From Tachypleus tridentatus (Eukaryota; Arthropoda; Merostomata; Xiphosura; Limulidae), in NCBI RefSeq assembly GCF_004210375.1, contig NC_134835.1, positions 74,120,447 through 74,184,446 of the forward strand: a DNA stretch of 64,000 nt, read 5' to 3'. Position numbers and translations under genes: made by a program. Shown here one piece after another: positions 40,870-53,565 of the stretch; positions within the stretch are counted from its first letter, which is position 1; each line of letters starts with the position of its first letter. The notes beneath the pieces are model-generated. The model was not told the origin of the DNA. It saw nothing but the letters and a program-made list of their open reading frames with translations, and ran no database searches.

Positions 40870-43800
40870 CAGTGAATTGGAAGAAATTGGAAGGAAGTGT
40901 CTTACACACCGAGTGAGAAATGACTACAAGAAAGAACCTTAGACACAAAATGAGAAGAACCTGGAAGGATCTGTCCTAAACTCCGAGTGAGAAATGCCTG
41001 GAATAAAGGCCCTACACACTGGATCAGAAGAAACTGGAACTGTCCTACACTCCGGGTGAGAAACGCCTAGAATAAAGAGCCCGACACAATGGAAGAGAAT
41101 AAACTGGAAAGAAGTAACCTACACACTGAGTGAGAAATGACTACAAAAAGAACCCTACACACTGGATGAGAAGAAACTGGAAGGAATTCTCGTACACTCT
41201 GAGTGAGTAATAACTACAAGTGAGAATCCAACACACTGGGTGAGAAGAATTTGGAAGGAAGTGCCCTACACACTGAGTGAGAAATTACTACAAAGAAGAA
41301 CCCTACACACTGGATGAGAAGAAACTGTCAGGAAGTGTTTTACACTCTGAATGAGAAATGACTAGAATAAAGTGCCCTACACACTGGATGAGAAGAAACT
41401 GGAAGGAACAGTTCTACACCCTGAGTGAGAAATGTCTACAAGATAGAACCCTACACACTGAATGAGAAGAAACTGGAAAGACGTTTACTACACTCTGAGT
41501 GAGAAATCCCTAAAATAAAGAGTCCTACACTCTGGATGAGAAGAAACTGGAAGGAAGTGTTCTAAATTCGAGAGAGAAATCACTACAAGAAAGAACCCTA
41601 CACATTAGATGAGAAGAAACTGGAAGGAAGTGTCCTACACTCTTAGTGAAAATGACTACAAGATAGAACCCTACACACTGGATGAAAAGAAACTGGAAGG
41701 GACTGTCCTAATCTCCGAGTGAGAAGTACCTAGAATAAAGAGCCCTACACACTGGATGAGAAGAAACTAGAAGGAACTGTCTTAATCTCCGAGTGAGAAA
41801 TACCTAGGAGAAAGAGCCCTAAACATTGGAATAGAAAAACTGGAAGGAAGTGCCCTGAACTCTGAGTGAGAAATGACTAGAAGAAACAGCACTACACACT
41901 CGATGATGAGAAACTGGAAGTGCCCTACACTTTGAGTGAGAAATGCCTCGAATATAGAGCCCTACACTCTGGATGAGAAGATACTGGAAGGAAGTGTCCT
42001 ACACTCTGAGTGAGAAATTAATACAAGAAAGATCCATATACACTGGGTGAGAAGAAACTGGAAGTGCCCAACACTCCAACTGAGAAATGACAACAAGAAA
42101 GAGCCCTACACTCTGGATGAGAAGAAACTGGAAGGAACAGTTCTACACTCTGAGTGAGAAATGTCTACAAGATAAAACCCAACACACTGAATGAGAAGAA
42201 ACTGGAAAGGCGTTTACTACACTCTGAATGACAAATCCCTAAAATAAATAGCCCTACACTCTAAATGAGAAGAAACTGGAATGAACTATTTTTCACCCGG
42301 CTGAGAAACGCCTAGAAGAAAGAGCCCTACACACTGAAAGAGAAGAAACTGGAAGGAAGTGCCCTACAGTCTGAGTGAGAAATGACTACAAGAAAGAACC
42401 CTACACACTGGATGAGAAGAAACTAGAATTGTCCAACACTCTGAGAGAGAAATGACCTCAAGAAAGAACCCTACACAGTGGATGAGGGGAAACTGGAAGG
42501 AACTGTCCTACACACCGGGTGAGAAAAGCCTAGAGCAAAGAGCCCTACACACTGGAAGAGAAGAAACTGGAAAGAAGTGCCCTACACTCTGAATGAGAAA
42601 TGACTACAAGAAAGAACCCTACTCACTGGATGAAAAGAAACTGGAAGGAACTCTCCTACACTCCGGGTGAGAAAAGACTAGAATAAAGAGCCCTACACAC
42701 TGGAAGAGAAGAAACTGGAAGGAAGTGCCCTGCACTCTGAGTGAGAAATGACTAGAAGAAACAGCACTACACACTCGATGATGAGAAACTGGAAGTGCCC
42801 TACACTTTGAGTGAGAAATGCCTCGAATATAGAGCCCTACACTCTGGATGAGAAGATACTGGAAGGAAATGTCCTGCACTCCGAGTGAGAAATGACTACA
42901 AGAAAAAACATTACACACTGGAAGAGAAGAAACTGGAAGGAACTGTCCTACACACTAAGTGAGAAATATCTACAAGAAAGAACCCTACACACTGGATAAG
43001 AATTAACTGGTAGGGAGTGCCCTACACTCTGATTAAGAAATGCCTAAAATATAGAGCAATTCACAGTAGATGAGAAGAAACTGAAAGAACGTGCCCTACA
43101 CTCTGAGTGAGAAATAACTACAAGAAAGAACCAAACACACTCAATGGGAAGAAACTGGAAAGAACTGTCCTACACTCTGAGTGAGAAATGACTACAAGAA
43201 AAAAACATTACACACTGGATGAGAAGAAACTGCAAAATCTGTCCTAGACTCCGAGTGAGAAATGACTACAAGAAAGAACCCTACACACTGGATGAGAAGA
43301 AACTGCAAGGAACTGTCCTAATCTCCGAGTGACATATACCTAGAATAAAAAGCCCTACACGCTGGATGACAAGAAACAGGAAGGAACTGTCCTACATACA
43401 ATCTGAGTAAGAAATGCCTAGAAGAAAGAACCCTACACATTGGATGAGAAGAAACTGGAAGGAACTGTCCATTACTTCGGGTAAGAAACGCCTAAAATAA
43501 AAAGCCCTATACACTGAATGAGAAAAAACTGGAAGAACGTGACCTACATTCTGAGTGAGAAATAACTACAAGAAAGAACCCTACACACTGGATAAGAATT
43601 AACTGGAAGGAAGTGCTCTACACTCGGAGTGAGAAATGACTACAAAAAAGATCCCTGCACACTGGATGAGAAGATACTGAAATGAACAGTCCAACACTCT
43701 CAGTGAGAAATGACTACAAGATAGAACCCTACACACTGGATGAGAAGAAACTGGAAGGAACTGTCCTTCACTTCGGGTGAGAAACGCCTAGAATAAAAAA

Positions 43801-46800
43801 AGCCCTATACACTGAATGAGAAAAAACTGGAAGAACGTGACCTACACTCTGAGTGGGAAATGCCTAGAATAAAAGCTCTGCACTCTGAAGGAGAAGAAAC
43901 TGGAAGAACGTGACCTGAGTGGGAAATACCTAGAATAAAGATCCATACTCTCTGGATGAGAAGAAAATGGAAAGAACTGTCCTTCACTTCGGGTGAGAAA
44001 CGTCTAGAAGAAAGAGCCCTACACACTGGAAGAGAAGAAACTGGAAGAACGTGACCTACACTCTGAGTGAGAAATGCCTAGAATAAAGAGCCCTACACTC
44101 TGGATGAGAAGAAACTGGAAGTGCCCTACAATCTGAGTGAGAAATTACTACAAGAATGAACCCCATACACTAAATAAGAAGAAACTGGAAGGAACTGTCC
44201 TACACTCTGAGTGAGAAATGACTACAAGAAAGAAACCTACATACTGAATGATAAGAAACTGGAACGAAGAGTCCTACACTCTGAGAGACAAATGACTGCA
44301 AGAAAAAACTCTACACACTGGTTGAGAAGAAACTGGAAGGAAATGCCCTACAGTCTGAGTGAGAAATGACAACAAAAATGAGCACTACACACTGGATGAG
44401 AAGACACTGGAAGGAACGTTCCTACACACTAAGTGACAAATAATTACAAGAAAGAACCCTACACACTGGATGAGAAAAAACTGGAAGGTACTGTACTACT
44501 CTTCTGGTGAGAAACGCCTAGGATAAAGAGCCCTACACACTGAAAGAGAAGAAACTGGAAGGAAGTGCCCTACTCTCTGAGTGAAAAATGACTACAAGAA
44601 AGTGCACTACACACTGGATGAGATAAAACTGGAAGAGAAGTGCCCTAAATTCTGATTAAGAAATGCCAAGAATTAAAAGCCCTACACATTGGATGAGAAT
44701 AAACTCGAAGGAAGTGTCCTACACTCTGAGTGAGAAATGACTACAAAGAAGAACCCTACACAGTGAATTGGAAGAAATTGGAAGGAAGTGTCTTACACAC
44801 CGAGTGAGAAATGACTACAAGAAAGAACCTTAGACACAAAATGAGAAGAACCTGGAAGGATCTGTCCTAAACTCCGAGTGAGAAATGCCTGGAATAAAGG
44901 CCCTACACACTGGATCAGAAGAAACTGGAACTGTCCTACACTCCGGGTGAGAAACGCCTAGAATAAAGAGCCCGACACAATGGAAGAGAATAAACTGGAA
45001 AGAAGTAACCTACACACTGAGTGAGAAATGACTACAAAAAAGAACCCTACACACTGGATGAGAAGAAACTGGAAGGAATTCTCGTACACTCTGAGTGAGT
45101 AATAACTACAAGTGAGAATCCAACACACTGGGTGAGAAGAATTTGGAAGGAAGTGCCCTACACACTGAGTGAGAAATTACTACAAAGAAGAACCCTACAC
45201 ACTGGATGAGAAGAAACTGTCAGGAAGTGTTTTACACTCTGAATGAGAAATGACTAGAATAAAGTGCCCTACACACTGGATGAGAAGAAACTGGAAGGAA
45301 CAGTTCTACACCCTGAGTGAGAAATGTCTACAAGATAGAACCCTACACACTGAATGAGAAGAAACTGGAAAGACGTTTACTACACTCTGAGTGAGAAATC
45401 CCTAAAATAAAGAGTCCTACACTCTGGATGAGAAGAAACTGGAAGGAAGTGTTCTAAATTCGGAGAGAGAAATCACTACAAGAAAGAACCCTACACATTA
45501 GATGAGAAGAAACTGGAAGGAAGTGTCCTACACTCTTAGTGAAAAATGACTACAAGATAGAACCCTACACACTGGATGAAAAGAAACTGGAAGGGACTGT
45601 CCTAATCTCCGAGTGAGAAGTACCTAGAATAAAGAGCCCTACACACTGGATGAGAAGAAACTAGAAGGAACTGTCTTAATCTCCGAGTGAGAAATACCTA
45701 GGAGAAAGAGCCCTAAACATTGGAATAGAAAAAACTGGAAGGAAGTGCCCTGAACTCTGAGTGAGAAATGACTAGAAGAAACAGCACTACACACTCGATG
45801 ATGAGAAACTGGAAGTGCCCTACACTTTGAGTGAGAAATGCCTCGAATATAGAGCCCTACACTCTGGATGAGAAGATACTGGAAGGAAGTGTCCTACACT
45901 CTGAGTGAGAAATTAATACAAGAAAGATCCATATACACTGGGTGAGAAGAAACTGGAAGTGCCCAACACTCCAACTGAGAAATGACAACAAGAAAGAGCC
46001 CTACACTCTGGATGAGAAGAAACTGGAAGGAACAGTTCTACACTCTGAGTGAGAAATGTCTACAAGATAAAACCCAACACACTGAATGAGAAGAAACTGG
46101 AAAGGCGTTTACTACACTCTGAATGACAAATCCCTAAAATAAATAGCCCTACACTCTAAATGAGAAGAAACTGGAATGAACTATTTTTCACTCCGGCTGA
46201 GAAACGCCTAGAAGAAAGAGCCCTACACACTGAAAGAGAAGAAACTGGAAGGAAGTGCCCTACAGTCTGAGTGAGAAATGACTACAAGAAAGAACCCTAC
46301 ACACTGGATGAGAAGAAACTAGAATTGTCCAACACTCTGAGAGAGAAATGACCTCAAGAAAGAACCCTACACAGTGGATGAGGGGAAACTGGAAGGAACT
46401 GTCCTACACTCCGGGTGAGAAAAGCCTAGAGCAAAGAGCCCTACACACTGGAAGAGAAGAAACTGGAAAGAAGTGCCCTACACTCTGAATGAGAAATGAC
46501 TACAAGAAAGAACCCTACTCACTGGATGAAAAGAAACTGGAAGGAACTCTCCTACACTCCGGGTGAGAAAAGACTAGAATAAAGAGCCCTACACACTGGA
46601 AGAGAAGAAACTGGAAGGAAGTGCCCTGCACTCTGAGTGAGAAATGACTAGAAGAAACAGCACTACACACTCGATGATGAGAAACTGGAAGTGCCCTACA
46701 CTTTGAGTGAGAAATGCCTCGAATATAGAGCCCTACACTCTGGATGAGAAGATACTGGAAGGAAATGTCCTGCACCTGAGTGAGAAATGACTACAAGAAA

Positions 46801-48650
46801 AAACATTACACACTGGAAGAGAAGAAACTGGAAGGAACTGTCCTACACACTAAGTGAGAAATATCTACAAGAAAGAACCCTACACACTGGATAAGAATTA
46901 ACTGGTAGGGAGTGCCCTACACTCTGATTAAGAAATGCCTAAAATATAGAGCAATTCACAGTAGATGAGAAGAAACTGAAAGAACGTGCCCTACACTCTG
47001 AGTGAGAAATAACTACAAGAAAGAACCAAACACACTCAATGGGAAGAAACTGGAAAGAACTGTCCTACACTCTGAGTGAGAAATGACTACAAGAAAAACA
47101 TTACACACTGGATGAGAAGAAACTGCAAAATCTGTCCTAGACTCCGAGTGAGAAATGACTACAAGAAAGAACCCTACACACTGGATGAGAAGAAACTGCA
47201 AGGAACTGTCCTAATCTCCGAGTGACATATACCTAGAATAAAAAGCCCTACACGCTGGATGACAAGAAACAGGAAGGAACTGTCCTACATACAATCTGAG
47301 TAAGAAATGCCTAGAAGAAAGAACCCTACACATTGGATGAGAAGAAACTGGAAGGAACTGTCCATTACTTCGGGTAAGAAACGCCTAAAATAAAAAGCCC
47401 TATACACTGAATGAGAAAAAACTGGAAGAACGTGACCTACATTCTGAGTGAGAAATAACTACAAGAAAGAACCCTACACACTGGATAAGAATTAACTGGA
47501 AGGAAGTGCTCTACACTCGGAGTGAGAAATGACTACAAAAAAGATCCCTGCACACTGGATGAGAAGATACTGAAATGAACAGTCCAACACTCTCAGTGAG
47601 AAATGACTACAAGATAGAACCCTACACACTGGATGAGAAGAAACTGGAAGGAACTGTCCTTCACTTCGGGTGAGAAACGCCTAGAATAAAAAGCCCTATA
47701 CACTGAATGAGAAAAAAACTGGAAGAACGTGACCTACACTCTGAGTGGGAAATGCCTAGAATAAAAAGCTCTGCACTCTGAAGGAGAAGAAACTGGAAGA
47801 ACGTGACCTGAGTGGGAAATACCTAGAATAAAGATCCATACTCTCTGGATGAGAAGAAAATGGAAAGAACTGTCCTTCACTTCGGGTGAGAAACGTCTAG
47901 AAGAAAGAGCCCTACACACTGGAAGAGAAGAAACTGGAAGAACGTGACCTACACTCTGAGTGAGAAATGCCTAGAATAAAGAGCCCTACACTCTGGATGA
48001 GAAGAAACTGGAAGTGCCCTACAATCTGAGTGAGAAATTACTACAAGAATGAACCCCATACACTAAATAAGAAGAAACTGGAAGGAACTGTCCTACACTC
48101 TGAGTGAGAAATGACTACAAGAAAGAAACCTACATACTGAATGATAAGAAACTGGAACGAAGAGTCCTACACTCTGAGAGACAAATGACTGCAAGAAAAA
48201 ACTCTACACACTGGTTGAGAAGAAACTGGAAGGAAATGCCCTACAGTCTGAGTGAGAAATGACAACAAAAATGAGCACTACACACTGGATGAGAAGACAC
48301 TGGAAGGAACGTTCCTACACACTAAGTGACAAATAATTACAAGAAAGAACCCTACACACTGGATGAGAAAAAACTGGAAGGTACTGTACTACTCTTCTGG
48401 TGAGAAACGCCTAGGATAAAGAGCCCTACACACTGAAAGAGAAGAAACTGGAAGGAAGTGCCCTACTCTCTGAGTGAAAAATGACTACAAGAAAGTGCAC
48501 TACACACTGGATGAGATAAAACTGGAAGAGAAGTGCCCTAAATTCTGATTAAGAAATGCCAAGAATTAAAAGCCCTACACATTGGATGAGAATAAACTCG
48601 AAGGAAGTGTCCTACACTCTGAGTGAGAAATGACTACAAAGAAGAACTCT
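40870..48650. repeat. 3.89-kb tandem segmental duplication inside satellite 2
   Basis: 40870-44760 is repeated at 44761-48650 with an offset of 3891-3896 bp. The order of variant units is preserved throughout, including private variants such as CAGTGAATTGGAAGAAATTG and CACTCCAACTGAGAAATGAC. By eye only scattered substitutions and a few 1-5-base indels separate the copies, for example GCACTCCGAG at 42877 against GCACCTGAG at 46772. Confidence 0.92.
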
Positions 48651-49077
48651 ACACACAGGATGAGAAGAAATTGGAAGGAAGTGTCCTAAACGCTGAGTGA
48701 GAAATGCCAAGAATAAAGTGCCCTACACAATGTATGAGAAAAACTGAAAGGACGTTTCCTACATTCTGAGTGAGAAATGTCTGGAATAAAGAGCTCTACA
48801 CTCTGGATGAGAAGAAACTGGAAGGAAGTGACATACATTCTGAGTGAGAAATGACTACAAGAAAGAACCCTACATACTGGATGATAAGAAACTGGAAGGA
48901 ATAGTTGTACACTCTGAGTGATAAATGACTGCAGGAAAGAACCCTACACACTGGATGAGAAGAAACTGGAAGGAAGTGGTATCACGCTGAGTGAGAAATA
49001 ACTACAAGAACGAACCCTACACTCTGGATGAGAATAATTGGAAGGAACTGTCCTACACGCTGAGTGAGAAATGACTA

Positions 49078-49500
49078 CAAGAAAGAACCCTACACAATGG
49101 ATGAAAAGAAACTGGAAGTGCTCTACACTCCGAGTGGAAAAGACTACTAGAAAGAACTTTAAACACTGGATGAAAAGATACTGAAAAGAAGTGTCCTACT
49201 CTCCGAGTGAGAAATGACTACAAGAAGGAACACTACACACTGGATGAGAAGACACTGGAAGGAAGTGTCTATACTCTAAGTGAGAAATGACTACAAGAAA
49301 GAACCCTACACAGTGAATTGGAAGAAATTGGAAGGAAGTGTCTTACACACCGAGTGAGAAATGACTACAAGAAAGAACCCTAGACACAAAATGAGAAGAA
49401 CCTGGAAGGATCTGTCCTAAACTCCGAGTGAGAAACGCCTAGAATAAAGAGCCCGACACAATGGAAGAGAATAAACTGGAAGGAAGTAACCTACAAACTG
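49078..49500. repeat. Third, partial copy of the start of the satellite 2 duplication
   Basis: It matches 40636-41130, including TGGATGAAAACAAACTGGAA-type units and the CAGTGAATTG marker. A deletion removes about one unit near 49435. After about 49540 the array is a mosaic of pieces seen at 42055-42375 and 43680-44100. Confidence 0.75.
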
Positions 49501-52500
49501 AGTGAGAAATGACTACAAGAAAGAAACCTACATACTGGATGATAAGAAACTGAAATGAACAGTCCAACACTCTCAGTGAGAAATGACTACAAGATAGAAC
49601 CCTACACACTGGATGAGAAGAAACTGGAAGGAACTGTCCATTACTTCGGGTGAGAAACGCCTAAAATAAAAAGCCCTATACACTGAATGAAAAAAAACTG
49701 GAAGAACGTGACCTACACTCTGAGTGAGAAATGCCTAGAATAAAGAGCCCTACACTCTGGATGAGAAGAAACTGGAAGGAAGTGCCCTACTGTTTGAGTG
49801 AGAAATAACTACAAAAATGAATCCGATACACTAAATAAGAAGAAACTGGAAGGAACTGTCCTACACTCTGAGTGAGAAATACCTAGAATAAATAGCCCTA
49901 AACTCTGGGTGGAAAGAAACTGGAAGGAAGTGCTTTACACTTTGAGTGAAAAATGACAACCAGAATGAGCACTACACACTGGATGAGAAGAAACTGGAAG
50001 TGCCATACAGTCTGAGTGAGAAGTAACTACAAGAACGAACCCTACATACTGGATGAGAAGAAACTGGAAGCAACTGTCCAACACACTGAGTGAGAAATAA
50101 CTACAAGAAAGAACCCTACACATTGGGGGAGAAGAAATTGGAAGGAAGTGTCCTACACTCTGAGTGAGAAATGACTACAAGAAAAAACTCTACACACTGG
50201 TTGAGAAGAAACTGGAATGATGTGCCCTACCCTCTGAGTGAGAAATGACTAGAAGAAAGAACACTACACACTGGATGAGAATAAACTGGAAGGAACGTTC
50301 CTACACACTAAGTGACAAATAATTACAAGAAAGAACCCTGCACACTGGATGAGAAAAAACTGGAAGGTACTGTAATACTCTTCTGGTGAGAAACGCCTAG
50401 GATGAAGAGCCCTACACAATGAAAGAGAAGAAACTGGAAGGAAGTGCCCTACTCTCTGAGTGAAAAATGACTACAAGAATGAGCACTACACACTGGATGA
50501 GAAGAACCTGGAAGTGCCCAACACTCCAACTGAGAAATGACAACAAGAAAGAGCCCTACACTCTGGATGAGAAGAAACTGGAATGAACTGTTTTTCACTC
50601 CGGCTGAGAAACGCCTAGAAGAAAGAGCCCTACACACTGAAAGAGAAGAAACTGGAAGGAAGTGCCCTACAGTCTGAGTGAGAAATGACTACAAGAAAGA
50701 ACCCTACACACTGGATGAGAAGAAACTGGAAGGAACTGTCCCACAGTCTGAGTGAGAAATCACTACAAGAAAGAATCCTATATACTGGATGAGATGAAAC
50801 TGTAAAGAAGTGCTCTAAACTCTAAATAGAAATGCCAAGAATTAAGAGCCCTACCCACTGTATGAGAAGAAACTGGAATGAACTGTCCTTCACTCCGGCT
50901 GAGAAACGCCTAGAATAAAGAGCCCTAAACATTGGAAGAGAAGAAACTGGAAGAAAGTGCCCTACAATCTGAGTGAGAAATGAATACACGAGAAAGCACT
51001 ACACACTGGATGAGGAGACATTGGAAGGAACTGTCCTACAGTCTGAGTGAGAAATCACTACAAGAAAGAACCCTACCTACCGGATGAGATTAAACTGTAA
51101 GAGAAGTGCTCTAAACTCTAAATAGAAATGCCAAGAATAAAGAGCCCTGCACACTGGATGAGAAGAAACTGGAAGGAAGTGTCCTACACTCTGAGTGAGA
51201 AATTAATGCAAGAAAGATCCCTACACACTGGTTGAGAAGAAACTGGAATTGTCCAACACTCTGAGAGAGAAATGACCACAAGAAAGAACCCTACTCACTG
51301 GATCATAAGAAACTGGAAGAGTTCTACACTTTGAGTGAGAAATGCCTCGAATAAAGAGCCCTACACTCTGGATAAGAAGAAACTGGAAGGAATTTCTTTG
51401 CACTCTGAGTGAGAAAAGGTTACAAGAAAGAAATTGAAACACTGGATGAGAAGATACTGGAATAAAATGTCCTACACTCCGAGTGAGAAATGACTACACG
51501 AAAAAACATTTCACACTGAATGAGAAGAAACAGGAAGGAACTGTCATACACTCTAATTTAGAAATTACAGGAAGAAAGAACCCTACACTCTGCATGAGAA
51601 GAAACTGGAAGTGTTTTACAGTCTGAGAGAGAAATGACTACAAGAAAGAACCCTACACAGTGGATGAGAAGAAACGGGAAGGAAGTGCTCTAAACTCGGA
51701 GTGAGAAACGACTACAAGAAAGAACCCCACACACTGGATTAGAAGAAACTGTAACGAACTTTACTAATCTCCGAGTGAGGAATGCCTAGAATAGAGAGCC
51801 CTACACTCTGGATGAGAAGGAACTGTCCTACACTCCTGGTGAGGAACGCCTAGGATAAAGAGCCCTATACACTGGAAGAGAAGAAAGTGGAAGGAAGTGC
51901 CTTACTCTCTGATTGAGAAATGACAGCAAGAAAGAGCACTACATACTGGATGATAAGAAACTGGAACGAAGAGTGCAGCTTTCTGAGTGACAAATGATTG
52001 GAAGAAAGAGCCCTACACTCCAGATGAGAAAAAGCTGGAAGGAAGTGCCCTACACTCTGAGAGAGAAATGACTACAAGAAAGAGGCTACACACTGAATGG
52101 GAAGGAAGTGCTTTACACTCCGAGTGAGAAAAGACTACAAGAAAGAACCCTACACACTGAATGAGAAGAAACTGGAAAGACGTTTACTACACTCTGAGTT
52201 AGAAATCCCTAAAATAAAGAGTCCTACACTCTGGGTGAGAGATACTGGAAGGAAGTGTCCTACACTCCGAGTGAGAAATGAGTACAAGAAAGAACACTAC
52301 ATATCGGATGAGAAGAAACAGGAAGGAAGTGTCCTATACTCTGTGTGAGAAATGTCTACAGGGTAGAACCCTACACACTGGATAAGAAGAAACTGCAAGG
52401 AACTATCCTAAACTCTGAGTGACAAATGCCTAGAATAAAGAGCCTTATAACTGGATGAGAAGAAACTGAAGGAACTGTCCTACACTCCGAGTGAGAAATG

Positions 52501-53000
52501 CCTAGAATAAAGAGCCCTACACACTGGATGAGAAGAAACTGATAGGAAGTGCCCTACACACTGGATGAGAAGAAACTGATAGGAAGTGCCCTACACTCTG
52601 AGTGAGAAATGACAACAAGAAAGAACCCTACATACTGGATGATTAAGAAACTGGAAGGAATAGTTGTACACTCTGAGTGATAAATGACTGCAGGAAAGAA
52701 CCCTACACACTGGATGAGAAGAAATGGGAAATGTCCTACATTCTGAGAGCGAAATGACTACAAGAAAGAACCCTACACACTGGATGAGGAGAAACTGGAA
52801 GGAACTGTTCTAAACTCCGAGTGAGAAATGCCTAGAATAAAGAGCCCTACACAATGGATGAGAAGAAACTGGAAGGAAGTACCCTACACTCTGAGTGAGA
52901 AATAACTACAAGGAAGAACCCTTCACACTGGATGAGAAGAAACTGGAAGGAAGAGCCCTACACTCTGGATAAAATCTAACTGGAAGGAATAGTCCTATTT

Positions 53001-53565
53001 TGAAATTCAAAATGGATGCCTTGAACATTAATGTAAAAGCTGGCAATACGGCGCGCTGCGCAAAGACGATCGGAGATTCCAGCTTTATTTACAATGGGTT
53101 TAACTTAGGATATTGAAAGTAAAATAAACATAAAAACTTATAAACCACAGTGTACATCCTTCTGACTTGCATACGAGAAACACGTAAATACCTAAACACC
53201 TTAGTGATCCACGATAGGTTAGTTACAAAATATATACAATTATCGAGATTGTTTTGTATTGCGCAAACACGTATCAGTCAATTGATGGCGACATCTATAA
53301 AGTTATCCTTATCAGATTATACGAGTTTTCAAACATGTTTACAAGTCTGCTATTTTTTCTTCTACCCAAGGAGGAAGTGAAGTACTATCAATGTTAGAAT
53401 TATTATGCAGAAAGTGTAAAAACATCTTGGTCCACATTTCAGTAGCCAGTGTATGAGATTTACTTAACCCTTGTTTGAAATTACAGCAGGTTAATAATCC
53501 AGAACTTAGGTTTCCTCTGTATGAAATTATTTGAAAGCGAAGGAAAGAAATTGGGATGTAAAATT
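53001..53565. other. Unique spacer between satellites 2 and 3
   Basis: About 565 bp of non-repetitive DNA. A short CG-rich patch lies at 53048-53072 (ACGGCGCGCTGCGCAAAGAC), inside a stem formed by AAAGCTGG (53036-53043) and CCAGCTTT (53079-53086). The plus-strand frame at 53150-53380 has no recognisable domain. Confidence 0.5.

Larger units (their letters stand above)
40560..53000. repeat. Satellite 2: 74-bp repeat built from two 37-bp half-units
   Basis: About 12.4 kb, roughly 168 units by division. Half A reads CCTACACACTGGATGAGAAG, then AAACTGGAAGGAAGTGT. Half B reads CCTACACTCTGAGTGAGAAA, then TGACTACAAGAAAGAAC. In a gap-free alignment 25 of 37 positions agree, so the halves descend from one ancestral 37-mer. 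Half B has two main versions, ending GACTACAAGAAAGAACC or GCCTAGAATAAAGAGCC. The plus strand is strongly purine-rich. Minus-strand frames such as 42619-42918 and 46515-46775 arise from the repetition and are not genes. Confidence 0.97.

Noticed and set aside
40560..53000. Minus-strand open frames of 60-100 codons (e.g. 42619-42918, 46515-46775, 51221-51442) as a Cys/Ser-rich protein family
   Set aside because: They follow the 74-bp period. Because 74 is not divisible by 3 the frame rotates each unit, and no start context, splice logic or domain supports coding.
53150..53380. Host coding exon between satellites
   Set aside because: A 76-codon frame without a recognisable domain. Length and composition fit chance.
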